NCBI GenBank assembly: GCA_949361645.1
Contig: OX442425.1
Coordinates: 3,535,442 to 3,599,441 of the forward strand
Length of the DNA stretch: 64,000 bases
Source: Spongilla lacustris
Taxonomy: Eukaryota; Porifera; Demospongiae; Spongillida; Spongillidae
Direction of reading: 5' to 3'
The notes beneath the pieces are model-generated. The model did not search any database. It was not told the origin of the DNA and was given only the letters and a program-made list of their open reading frames with translations. A program made the position numbers and the translations under genes. Shown in pieces: positions 38,538 through 48,352 of the stretch (its first letter is position 1; each line of letters starts with the position of its first letter).

Positions 38538-41348
38538 CTACATAGATCTGCAAGAACTAGACAGGATGAAGACGCAGTGATTCGTGATGCCTGTTGGTAG
38601 AATGTTGCCATTGCTTGGATCACCTCCAAGCTCATAAGACTTGATGTCATTGAACTCGTGTTTCTTTGTTTCTGTCACTGTGTAATCTGAACAAAACAAT
38701 GTTTGTAATGGGATTTTAGCTTCCCACTTCATATGCTGAGACATGTGCTGTGTTGTGTGTGTGTTTGTGTGTGTGCAACACCTGCAACCCTCCACACCTC
38801 TGATGGTATCTTAATTTTGTTTGTTTGTACTAGTAACAAAGGCCCAATGTCATGAATTTTGTTTTGTGGCAAGACTTTTGCCACATGCATGCAACCATGA
38901 TAAAACCTAAATGTCATGCACATGTATCTGTGGAGGGGTAAAAATCCACACATGCCTACATGGTGTATGGGCTGATTTGCAAATATATATGTTATGCTGC
39001 ATGCACCTTTCTGCAAATGCAGCTGTGACATGATCCCAGGTATTGCTGGTTGCCCTAGGGAGTGTTGAAATAATAGTTGTGTCCTGGAAGATCATAGTAT
39101 GTTACTTGTGATTGTGTGGGATGGGTCAATGTGGTTGTAGCACCACTTTCGTTCCCAGACCCATGTCATAGCAGCAGATGGAGAACATCACCACTGCAAC
39201 TACAGTACAATTAGACCAGTCCAGTCATTTCACCAGTGATAATATCAATATCAATCACATCATACACATACAGCACACTAGCAGAGTAGTAAGAGGCGGT
39301 TCTGAACATATAGGGTTTCCAAAACTATAATGCTGGTGGTCTCACTAAACAGAAGTCACACCATATTTGCTGACCAAAAGCAACCTGTTAAGAAGCACGT
39401 TACATGTACAAACACACAACTGAGATCACATAACATAGGTCAAATGTGACGGAGCAAAGTACTTACTTATAATTTGAGAGTGAATCCATCACCCAACTGC
39501 TAACAACAACAGTGGCATCCACAAGCCCTTCTGATGGGGATGTTGTGTCACATACTACCAAACATGACTGAGATTGCAATAAATTTATTAATGGTTAGTT
39601 GTATTATTACTCAGTTGTTTTTAGCATACTTGTGGTTTTGACACTATTTTTCCTCCTGCCAATACTAAGAGGTTCGTTATTTGCTCCTTCGAAAGTGGAT
39701 TACACCCTTCCATAACAAAAAAATTCATGCACGCAAACAGGCCTGCTTCCTAAATCAAATAATACATGTGAATACATGAGCTAGTTATTCCACCACATAC
39801 CCCACCAGCAAGACTCAATCGTGCCTTTTGAGGTGCATTTACACTGTAAACGTGGTCCCCTCTCACCTCGTACATGTTCTGACCAGAAACCAAAAATAAA
39901 AAAATTACAAATGATACAAGCATACCACAGGAAGGGCCACTTGTCGCTCATTCTCTAGACTATGTTTGATCCCTACACAGCAAGGCACACACATTTCACA
40001 AGGCGTATACATCAAAGGGAGAAAGACTCACACTGATAATCTACGATCCAGCGACCTGACGCTATACCCTGAAGGTACTTGAATGTTCGAGTGCACCTGC
40101 CATTTTCATCTGAGTGGTATACAATAATGTTGTAGGCATCACAGCAAAGTTATGTGCAATGTTCACACTTACATGTGATTACCCTAAAATGGCTCAACAG
40201 TGCGATATCAGGCAACTTACCTACATTAACGACAATGTGGGTGGTCCTGCCATTGAAGCAAGTAGCGATGCGACCACCATGCTTCTTAGCAAATATTTTT
40301 GCTTGTTGCTATCAACAGAAAAAGTGTGCATTAACAGGCTGGTCATATGACATAAAGCACACATTACATCACATGACATGGCTAGCTCACCAGTTGAGCC
40401 CCTGTAAGTCTTGAACCAACAAGAGATAGATGTGGTGAAGCATATGCTTGTATCTGTGTGGCTTGTGACATAGACATCTGCTCCTCCTGCTGTAGTACAT
40501 GTAGATCATCCTGCGGTAACTTGCTATTCAGATGAAATTGTGTCTCCTCGACGACAGTAACATCCTTTCCATTGCCATGTAAAGTTTATTCCACAATCAT
40601 GTACAGACAGTGTGAGTGTGCATGTGGCCTCCTCATAACATTAAAGTCACACATACACAAAGTGGAGATGAGGGTGGGGGTGGGGATGGGTCCATGGGGG
40701 GGGTTGGTCCATTGGGGTGAGGGGAGCACACATATCCCTAAAATAGTGGCCTACTGGATTAATACTTGGTGTGCCTATGCATGTGGCTTCATGACTGTCG
40801 TATGCACAGGTAATTGGTGTACCTGTGGTGGGCAAAAATTAGGGTGATACACGTAGGGAGTGATAAGCTTACAGGTACTAGTAACGTCTTCCTTCATGTC
40901 TTTCTTCACTGCTGATTCTAATGCCTTAAACGCTTCTGCAATTTCACCCAGCCTGGAACTCTCGTTGAGGCTACTGAAATGGGCCTAAACATAAATACCC
41001 TGGCCTTGGCCCATTTGACGGTTAGGCCTTATAATAATATATACCGCTTCGTCACGGCCTGCTTGCAGAGAGGGCACATTGCATGCTTGCAGCTGGATAT
41101 AACGGTGCATATGCAGACTCTGCAATTATAGACGATATCTCACTGATTACGCATCATGCATGCCTGCAAAACCTGCAAAACGCATGGCCACACCGCGTTG
41201 TGTACGGGTCCACGAGCAGTTCCAAGCTACATGAATTTAATATACAAAATCAAAATAATCCACGAGTAATCGGCATCAGTTACCATATAGGACACTGCAG
41301 GTTCTTTTGCATTTCAACAATAGTGTCTTTTACCATATGACGTGCCAT
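38538..41348 (-). CDS. BRCA1: BRCA1-like RING/BRCT E3 ubiquitin ligase gene, 14 exons
   Basis: Exons (minus strand): 41348-41284, 41226-41173, 41119-41045, 40973-40873, 40822-40755, 40564-40391, 40308-40221, 40109-40032, 39972-39926, 39878-39801, 39749-39630, 39567-39467, 39083-39007 (tentative), 38686-38538. All use GT-AG and agree in phase; the total is 1275 nt, 424 residues. RING ligands are C19, C22, C34, H36, C39, C42, C55, C58 (CPIC, CGH, FCRVC, CPLC). TKRSLNESSR after the RING matches human TKRSLQESTR. BRCT1 (about 165-265) has SRLTG, R216/K219 in RTFKYLQGIASGRW and the EVRGD linker. BRCT2 (about 277-355) has the WVMDSL signature. In animals BRCA1 pairs with BARD1 in the nucleus, ubiquitinates chromatin and promotes recombination repair. 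The long human central region is missing. Exon 13 and the C-terminal tail are the weakest parts. Confidence 0.92.
41045..41348 (-). other. BRCA1: RING-finger exons 1-3 of the BRCA1-like gene
   Basis: Exon 1 starts at the ATG at 41348 (MARHMVKDTIVEMQKNLQCPI). It stops in the codon for the second zinc Cys (TG|GTAACT). Exon 2 (41226-41173) completes that Cys and encodes LELLVDPYTTRCGHAFC. Exon 3 (41119-41045) supplies the third and fourth Cys pairs. Human BRCA1 has introns at matching places, within the CPIC and FCK positions. The Ile of CPIC, which contacts E2 enzymes in the human protein, is kept. An upstream in-frame ATG exists in the same ORF, but the chosen start gives the N-terminal length typical of BRCA1. 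Confidence 0.9.
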
Positions 41349-41881
41349 TTCTCTTTTTCGCGCTCTTTTTTTTTGATTGGTCGGGAGTGCGGATTCACCA
41401 TTTGAATATTGCATCATATAGTCTACAAAGCTCCAAACTACCAGTATTGTGCAACGTTGTGACCATTCAGGTGCCAAAACGCCATGCTCCTTGGAAAAAC
41501 TGATGAATGCAGATCGCCACGAAAAAGACAGCCCCTCCCACTACTCATGCAAAGCAGCCAGCACACTGACAGACTGTGTCGTGCCTGGGAGGAGGAGGAG
41601 GCCAAAGGAGGGCATTATGGCAAGAGAAGCATTGTATGCTATTTAATTATGTACAGAACTTTTTTGCTTTATTCAGTGCAACATCCATGCCCAGTTGCAG
41701 TCTTGTAAGGAAGGTTATTAAAAGCAAACTCGTACTTCTCATTACTGGTCATAAAGTTCACGTTTTCTGTATAATACCCATTGAGTGCTTGCATGGGATT
41801 AAAAGTGAATTCAGCTTGTCCCATTGTGATCTCAAGTCAAAGCCAACAATATGTTGCATGCAACTCAAATGAAAATGGGGT
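41349..41881. promoter_or_regulatory. Upstream region of the BRCA1-like gene
   Basis: About 530 bp between the predicted start codon and a decayed transposase fragment. It must hold the promoter if the start is right, but I cannot point to a TATA box or named factor site. Overlapping plus-strand ORFs (41449-41708) have no recognised domain. Confidence 0.3.
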
Positions 41882-42080
41882 TTACTGAAGGTTATGGGCT
41901 GCCTGCAGAATGTAGAGAGGTGCCATCAGCAGAACTGGCCTCAGTGACCACCTGACATGTCCCTCTTGGTGGAGTATCCGCACTTTCTCTAACATGCAGG
42001 CTTCCGAAGAGACGAGACTTATAAAGAAAAAAACTACAATGTTGGCCTGTAGCCAATCTGATTGTGGAAGGCAGTATGAC
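41882..42080 (-). pseudogene. Decayed fragment of the adjacent DUF7869-like gene
   Basis: The minus strand reads TEASSADGTSLHS near 41900-41940, preceded by VRESADTPPRGTC. The intact gene just upstream has ITEASSAGGTSLQS preceded by VREYVHDPTKRDNVC (about 43100-42985). Nucleotide similarity is also visible between 41900-41995 and 43000-43110. This is a second, truncated copy. Confidence 0.75.
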
Positions 42081-42530
42081 AAAGTGACAATAGAGAGAAG
42101 TGCTATTAAATTTTTGGCTTATACACATACACGTACCAATAAGTGTACAGGAATGCTCGTGGGTATTTTCAAGCAGATACTGAGGACAATTAACCTTAAG
42201 ATCCAAATTGGACCACTACATACACTGTACACATAATGGCAGATGAACGGTGACACCTAGTTGTAGATTTAAAATGCCACATGCCTATGTGGCAAGTTTT
42301 AATAGGAACTGTTTTATGAAAAAACTATTTTTGCAGTCAAATCAAACACAACAGAGTCACCTACGGTACACATGAAATACACCCCACAGCACTCTAAAGC
42401 ACATGCATGTGTGGTGTCAGCAAAGCACCTCACAACACCTAGACGGGTTCGCCAAAGGTACACATGGCACGCAAAATACTAGCAGCTAGCAATACATACT
42501 CTCTGTGTTGAGGACCAGCCTTCATCATCC

Positions 42531-45317
42531 TCACAAGCTATGGTTCTTCTTTCTGTGAGTGCACAGTGCAGCATTGCTTCCATACTTTAGGCCACACTCC
42601 GTGCAGCAGAACTTTCGTTCAGCTTCTGTTAATTGCCTGCGTTTGCGCTTAGGTCGAACCTGGCTAGCTTCTCCTTCATCATGGGAGCTGTCAACAGCCA
42701 CTGGCAGTGCATCACCTGTGACACCACTTGTGCCACCACCTGATCCATCACCTGTGACAGGAGGCATTGTGTGGTTTCTCTTCCTGTGCAGGGACAGGGC
42801 ATTGTAGCTGGCATACTCATTGCCACATACTGAACACTTGAATGCATAGATGAGCTCAGACCTGGTCCTACGTTTCCTCTTCAGAGACCCAGAACCACCA
42901 TTGCCGGCACCTGAATTCTCAGGCATGAGGACATGGACCTCCCCATCAGTGGGAGTGTTAGGGATAGTAGCTGAAGATCCTGGCAGCTCACTGTCTCCTG
43001 ACTGCAGAGAGGTGCCACCAGCAGAGCTGGCCTCAGTGATCCCCTGGGGCCTCGGACAGACATTGTCCCTCTTGGTTGGGTCATGGACGTACTCCCTCAC
43101 TTTTTCAAACAGGTACTGCGACCGCTGGAGGGACAACCCTTTTGGCTTTATAACAGGTGGCAATAATTGGTGCTGAAAGGCATTCCGGATGTCTTCCACT
43201 TTCACACCAGTCCTGAGCATGTTGACCTTGGTGGGATTAGTGTCTGATGGCATGGCCCTCATCTCCATTACACCGGGGTGCTCCCTGTCAAATTCAAATG
43301 TATGGGAGCGCCCAAAGGCACTCAGAGGCTCAAACCACTGGCCCAAGAAGACGTTCCAATCATAAAATAGCCAGTTCTGGTATAGCTGTGGCACGCATTC
43401 AACATCCTGGCCACTTTTGCATACACATTTGACAAGGTCTGCCATGTCGTCTATGTGATCCTGTCGTTGGTAGTGCTTCTTGAAGAGCCCAAAATAGGAG
43501 TCTGGCCGAAACTTGGTATGCCCAGGTAGCATGAAGTTCAGCTGAATCCTGTCGTGCAGACCAGTTATCACCCTCCAGGCCATGTACCACAGCATGGTGG
43601 TGTTTTTGTTCTGCCCAGTACAGTTGTCTGCCTGTAGGGTTACATTCCTCTCTCCCAGTCCATGCAGGTGGAAAAAGGCATGCACCAGGCTGACCACCAC
43701 CACGGCCCCCTTGCCCACATGCTCTGCCTCGTCTATCAGGAAGAACACCTGACGACACAATGGCTCACAGCACACTCCAAAAACATGGACCTTGCTAGCT
43801 GTCCTGAAGTAAAAGGTTCCCCTCTGTTGGGAGCTGTAGGGGAGGGACACCTGCTGGCAGTAATCAAAGGAATACTGCATGCAGAGATCCAAGTAGGCAT
43901 AGGAGGTGAGGGGAGACAGCTGGACCCTGGACTTCAAGTGGCTTAGGATTTGGTCTTTTTCTTTCTGTGTCTTCCCTCTCCACACTTTTTCAGCCACCTC
44001 AATATTGGCATTGTAATTCTCCCTCAGCTCCTTGGCCTTGCTGAGGTGCTGGTTGTAGCTGTCATTGATAGCCTTGCGCTGCGCATCAGACAGGCTGTGC
44101 CGTAAGGTGACCAAAGCCTTATCACATTTGTCACACAAGTCGCTACGTGAAGCCTGAATCTTGATGTTCAGACAGTACTCACGCCACAGCCTGATGAATG
44201 TTGGATATGACACCATGTGAGGGACAGGTGGCACAGGATCAGGAGTAGGCACATTGAGCAGAGTATACTGTCTCCGTAATTGGCTCGTAAGCCGGTAAGG
44301 GCATGGTTGTTGTGTAGCTGGCAAGGCCCTCCTGGACTCGACCTCCACAAGTACAGCCTGGCAGTAGTCGCGATACAAGGACTTCATGGTATGACTACTC
44401 TCCAGCAAAAAGTCCCTGGTTTTGCCCTGCAGTCGACCAGGGTCAGGTAGGGCATGAGCTGCAGCATAGTTTTTGATAAACTTGACCACTGTCAGCTTAT
44501 CCAATTGAGATAGGGCATTGTGGGGTGCCCTGCCACTGTTGCCATGGGCATTTGGGACAATATCTGAGCCAGAGCACACCTCCTGCTTCCAGCGCTGTAG
44601 TGTACGGCAAGTAATATCAGCAACAGCACAGAAGGCCGTCTTGCATATGGGGGTAGACCAGTCAAGGTGATAATGGAAACCCGAGTTGTCTTGAACTAGA
44701 GCCAGCATTCCAAGAACAACAGCCTTTCTGGTTTTCTTGTCCAATGCAGCCAAGGAATGTGCTCTAATTTGGGCCAAGTCAGCAGACTTAATTAGACAGT
44801 TGTGTTTGCAGCATCCTCCTCTGGTAAGGAAGCCATTGAGTACATTACTTATCCCCTCATCACCACCATCACCATGATCACTTTCATCACCATCACTGCT
44901 ACCCCAATCACGTTGGCTACCATCACTGCTATCTCCATCACCTCGATCACTATCGTCACCATCACTGCTACCCCCATCACCACTATCATCACCTTCGCCA
45001 CCACTTACATCCCTACAACCAGAGCTACGACCACCATAACTGCAAAAATCGTCCACACACCCATACCTAGCGTAACCTCCACAGACGCTGGTTTCACTTT
45101 CACCACCATCCCCATCGTTCTCATTTTCTCCAACCTCTCCAATCCGCTCCGATTCTTGCACGTCATCGTCGCCGTGCGAGGTGAGCTCTCCGTCGCTCGA
45201 GTCAAGTACTTCCATATCATCCATGCAAGTATTAACACGCGGAAAATCACGTGAAAGTGTACGCAAATTGGCCTTCGGTAGGATTGTTTGTGTACCGCCT
45301 TTCTCATGGTTGCACAT
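42531..45317 (-). CDS. DUF7869/RNase H-like transposase-type protein with two C2H2 fingers
   Basis: A single uninterrupted 928-codon ORF. Residues 35-175 are acidic low complexity (DGDDSDRGDGDSSDG). Then comes a helix-turn-helix-like region around CAVADITCRTLQRWKQEV, a Cys motif (SDLCDKCDKAL), and a core with LIDEAEHVGKGAVVVVSLVH, LQADNCTGQNKNTTM and MLPGHTKFRPDSYFGLFKK. The acidic residues in these blocks look like a DDE/RNase H-type catalytic set. The C-terminus holds two C2H2 fingers (CSVCGNEY...HRKRNH and CTECGLKY...HRKKNH). The pattern fits the uncharacterised DUF7869 proteins common in transposon-rich animal genomes. The intact frame suggests recent activity or selection. I did not find terminal inverted repeats bracketing it. 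Confidence 0.8.
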   Translation of the reverse strand: MCNHEKGGTQTILPKANLRTLSRDFPRVNTCMDDMEVLDSSDGELTSHGDDDVQESERIGEVGENENDGDGGESETSVCGGYARYGCVDDFCSYGGRSSGCRDVSGGEGDDSGDGGSSDGDDSDRGDGDSSDGSQRDWGSSDGDESDHGDGGDEGISNVLNGFLTRGGCCKHNCLIKSADLAQIRAHSLAALDKKTRKAVVLGMLALVQDNSGFHYHLDWSTPICKTAFCAVADITCRTLQRWKQEVCSGSDIVPNAHGNSGRAPHNALSQLDKLTVVKFIKNYAAAHALPDPGRLQGKTRDFLLESSHTMKSLYRDYCQAVLVEVESRRALPATQQPCPYRLTSQLRRQYTLLNVPTPDPVPPVPHMVSYPTFIRLWREYCLNIKIQASRSDLCDKCDKALVTLRHSLSDAQRKAINDSYNQHLSKAKELRENYNANIEVAEKVWRGKTQKEKDQILSHLKSRVQLSPLTSYAYLDLCMQYSFDYCQQVSLPYSSQQRGTFYFRTASKVHVFGVCCEPLCRQVFFLIDEAEHVGKGAVVVVSLVHAFFHLHGLGERNVTLQADNCTGQNKNTTMLWYMAWRVITGLHDRIQLNFMLPGHTKFRPDSYFGLFKKHYQRQDHIDDMADLVKCVCKSGQDVECVPQLYQNWLFYDWNVFLGQWFEPLSAFGRSHTFEFDREHPGVMEMRAMPSDTNPTKVNMLRTGVKVEDIRNAFQHQLLPPVIKPKGLSLQRSQYLFEKVREYVHDPTKRDNVCPRPQGITEASSAGGTSLQSGDSELPGSSATIPNTPTDGEVHVLMPENSGAGNGGSGSLKRKRRTRSELIYAFKCSVCGNEYASYNALSLHRKRNHTMPPVTGDGSGGGTSGVTGDALPVAVDSSHDEGEASQVRPKRKRRQLTEAERKFCCTECGLKYGSNAALCTHRKKNHSL

Positions 45318-46019
45318 CTATAATATTACAACAATTCGCATGCAGCAATACTGTATTCGGCTACCCTGAGATTGCCCTTTACATAAATATTACAAAAGAC
45401 TAGGCGCGTAGGCTGAATGTTTCGCGGAAGACGTTACTTGGAAAGTGACAATGGTAAGTTTTGGTTCTGCATAAACCGGCGTTACCCTGCGGAGCGAAAA
45501 TTGCTTCGTTCAGCATCTAATGGTTCTAATCGTTTGTTATAAATGTTTTTCCATGTAGGTCGATCTGTCTAACGTCTTACATGCTCAGCAACGCTCTCGA
45601 TGTGTAACAGCATTTGATACGTGCATAAAAAAATTTAAAAAAAAAACACACACACAGTGCATTCATTACAGCCCCATCCAAGCTAAATGGTACGAAACTA
45701 GCGGGAGATATATATGCTTTAAAACCGAATATCGTATCAGTAGTTGATGTACGGATACCGATTGAGGCAATGCCGACACTCCTGAGTGCAGGGAGATACT
45801 CGGGTTTGGAACCCCTGGAGGTAACAACTCCTGTATACGTATTTTCCACAGGGAGTGGATTTAATTAAGAGGCACTATTCGAATTTTACATAGAGACATG
45901 ATGTGGTGAAAATGGGAAGTCGACAACATTCACCGCTACGCTATAAACCTTGAAGCGAAATGAAATAAACAATTCGGGTCCCCAGACTATTTAATACGCA
46001 ATAAATCACGTGATAACAT
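45318..46019. other. Upstream of the DUF7869-like gene; no gene seen
   Basis: About 700 bp of A/T-rich DNA between the ORF start and repeat R2. I see no clear promoter motif and no ORF with a recognised domain. Confidence 0.4.
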
Positions 46020-46500
46020 TGCTCCCAGCCCACTGTCAGGATGTAGTTGAATATTCATGTACTCCTGGGTATGGAAGCAGTTTCATCCTCATGTAAAGGC
46101 GCGATTCAAGCGGGAAACGTGCGCTTACTTTGTAAAGCTGTATCTCCGTAACGGATTACATAAAAATTAACGAACAGAACAAATCGATAGGTATAGGACC
46201 TCTGTACCTACAAACCGAATTTGAAGCGATTTGATTACTCCTACCTAAAGTTATGGTGGGTTTTAACCCGGTCGGGTATCGAACATTGCAATACTGGCAT
46301 GGAGCAAGTGCAAGACTCCAAAATGTAATTTATTATAGAGAAATGGTGTAGTATGAACTGTTGAAAATAGGAAGTCGATAGCGTTTCGCGTTCGGAAGAT
46401 ATAGCGATTCAAACAAGAAGCATTTTTATAACATTATAATGTTATAAAAGTCGGACATTTTCGCGGAAACTGTCCCATATTGTTATACATTGTTATACAA
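46020..46500 (-). repeat. Dispersed repeat R2, copy 2 (inverted)
   Basis: Reverse complement of 30200-30700 along most of its length, including CATTTTCGCGGAAACTGTCC, AGATATAGCGATTCAAAC, ACCTACAAACCGAATTTGAA and AAGCTGTATCTCCGTAACGG. It differs by scattered substitutions only. On its right it passes into the TTATACA cluster. Confidence 0.92.
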
Positions 46501-46672
46501 AATGTTATACAGAAGTTATACACAGTGTTATACTATAGTTGTTATACGCAACTGTGTATAGAGTATCCATACGCAAAGTTATACACATGCGGATAACACG
46601 TGTATAACATGTGCATAACACACGAATACACGCGTTATACAGTACTGTATAACAACCCTTTTTACACAGTGG
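46485..46672. repeat. TTATACA iteron-like cluster, copy 2
   Basis: At least twelve GTTATAC / GTATAAC units in both orientations. The cluster ends ATAACAACCCTTTTTACACA, the complement of the start of the copy at 24380. The units themselves are rearranged between copies; only the terminal block is closely conserved. Confidence 0.8.
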
Positions 46673-46794
46673 GATCCCAAGACTATAAGTATTTGGCCAC
46701 ATGGGAAACACGTGCGCGTAAAACAAAGGATTGGTGCACAAAAAGTTTTAATTTAATTGTTAAATTAGTCTTCCTAGCCGAAAAACGCGGCGTC

Positions 46795-47173
46795 ATGGAG
46801 GGTAACGGCGGAGAGGGGGCAGCTGCAGAGGGGCCTAGAAGGAGCCCACGGGGTGGGGGAGCCATCGTGTCTTACGTGACACCTAAATATTCTCCTGGAG
46901 ACGCTGCTAACGGCCGTGCTTGCCTTCAAGGCAGTCGAGGTCCCAAAGGGCTCCAAGGAAGCAGACTTGCAGAAGCTTGCCAAAGATGCCCTCAAGCTGC
47001 CCATGAGCAAGGAGCCTACTCCCTTGCTTGCTCTGCCTGCCCCACCTACATGCAACTCTACCGTAGCCGCTGGGCAACCGGGCCCGAGCTCCGCAGCTAT
47101 GCCAGATGAGCCCGATGATGACGGGGGGTGGGGGGAGGAGGGAGCTAGTGATTCAAACTCTGATACCGAATGA
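46795..47173 (+). CDS. Unrecognised candidate coding region with a frame change
   Basis: An ATG at 46795 opens MEGNGGEGAAAEGPRRSPRG. Near 46890-46900 the protein-like signal moves to the next frame (ETLLTAVLAFKAVEVPKG, then KEADLQKLAKDALKLP) and ends DSNSDTE at a TGA at 47173. The second half has the charge and helix pattern of a real protein. The first half is Gly/Pro-rich. A one-base indel or a very small intron is needed to join them. I cannot name a family. It sits about 120 bp from the TTATACA cluster and may belong to that element. Confidence 0.4.
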
Positions 47174-47486
47174 TACCTCAATTTAGTAATGATGAGGGAT
47201 CATGTGCTAGGGATGTATGTGTGTGATTCAATTAAAATTATCTGGATAGCATCAATTTTTGCATGAATATATCGTGATTTTTTCGCTCTGGTTCAAACTA
47301 AAAATTGCGCCTGGATTTCACTGGCCGGTTACATGTACATGTGAGCGCCTCTCATGCATGCCAGGATCATCATGGAAGGTTGCAAATCTCACCAATCCAT
47401 CCACTATCCATACACTTGTGCTGTGTATGCTCATATCCCGCCTAGGACTAAGCATTCTTAAGTAATGTGAACGGTTTTTCGCAAAT

Positions 47487-47550
47487 AGGTTCAAATATCA
47501 TAACGACGGAGTACCACTAACTTTCTCAGAGAGAATGTTTTTAAATCTTG
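47487..47550. repeat. Empty insertion site of the 207-bp MITE
   Basis: TTCAAATATCATAACGACGG followed by AG-TA-CCACTAACTTTCTCAGAGAG is the reverse complement of the two flanks of the hairpin at 24047-24253 joined at a single TA (47512-47513). This shows that the flanking sequence is itself a repeat present twice in the window. Confidence 0.93.
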
Positions 47551-48215
47551 TTTCATTTTTTTTTTTTTAATAAGTGACTACCAGAATACAGGTGTACATG
47601 TACTTTGCAACCCGTACATACTAGTAAAATGTACAAGTAAATACGATTATATGACAAAATCCAGCCATTGTAATTCCCATGTTTATTGCCTAGCAACACA
47701 ATGTTTACAGTTATGTTACATTTGCAGCTGTTCTAGATCGAAACTCGCGCGCCAAGCTTTGCCTCTTAGGAGCTCGTTTCTCGTCTGAGTTCAGTTCATA
47801 ACGCCGCCTCTTTGAAGCTCGCACCGCAATGGAATTCTTTTCCTGTCGCACCTCTTATAAGCTCGGTTCGACTCCAGATTTGCTCTGTACATGTCACGAG
47901 CAAATGCCCGCCTTTGTTCAGCATCAGCATCGTACCGAAATCGGGAGGACTCTAACTCATAGCCTCGATTTAGGACGTATTCCTCTTGTCGCTTTTTTCT
48001 CCTCTTTCATTCCCGTGAAGGCATTTTGTCAAGTTAAAGGTTAATGGTACCATAAATGTCTAATTATACGTATGGGTATTGTCATGGGAACGCTTGTGTA
48101 CTCGGACGTAATTATTGCTTCATACCAAACATTTAGACAATAGCGGAAGTGATTCGCGCAATCTGATTGGTCAGTTGCAGGTATTTAAACGCGGTAGAAA
48201 CCTCGAGAGGGACTC
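47551..48215. other. Gene-free stretch
   Basis: Includes a T run near 47560-47569 and an ORF at 47829-48044 with no recognised domain. I see nothing else. Confidence 0.4.
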
Positions 48216-48226
48216 TAAGTGCCAGT

Positions 48227-48265
<39 letters not shown>

Positions 48266-48352
48266 TTCTAAGTGCCCTGGGCACTTAGAATCCCCCCCTC
48301 TGGCACTTAGTATCCCTCCCGCTGGCACTTAGAATCCCTCCCGCTGGCACTT
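48216..48352. repeat. GCACTTAGAATCCCTCCCGC repeat around a poly-G tract
   Basis: A G tract of about 35 (48229-48264) is flanked by GACTCTAAGTGCCAG and GATTCTAAGTGCCC, then by three units close to CTGGCACTTAGAATCCCTCC on the opposite strand. The unit therefore occurs in both orientations around the homopolymer. Confidence 0.85.

Noticed and set aside
38538..39095. Separate small genes on the minus strand downstream of the BRCT exons
   Set aside because: Splice phase and strand fit better as the last exons of the BRCA1-like gene, although the exon at 39007-39083 remains tentative.
30200..46672. A single giant transposon bounded by inverted R2 repeats and TTATACA clusters and carrying the DUF7869-like gene
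   Set aside because: The interval contains the multi-exon BRCA1-like host gene and the minisatellite. A third R2 copy and separate positions of the TTATACA cluster show that these repeats are dispersed independently. No target duplication was found.
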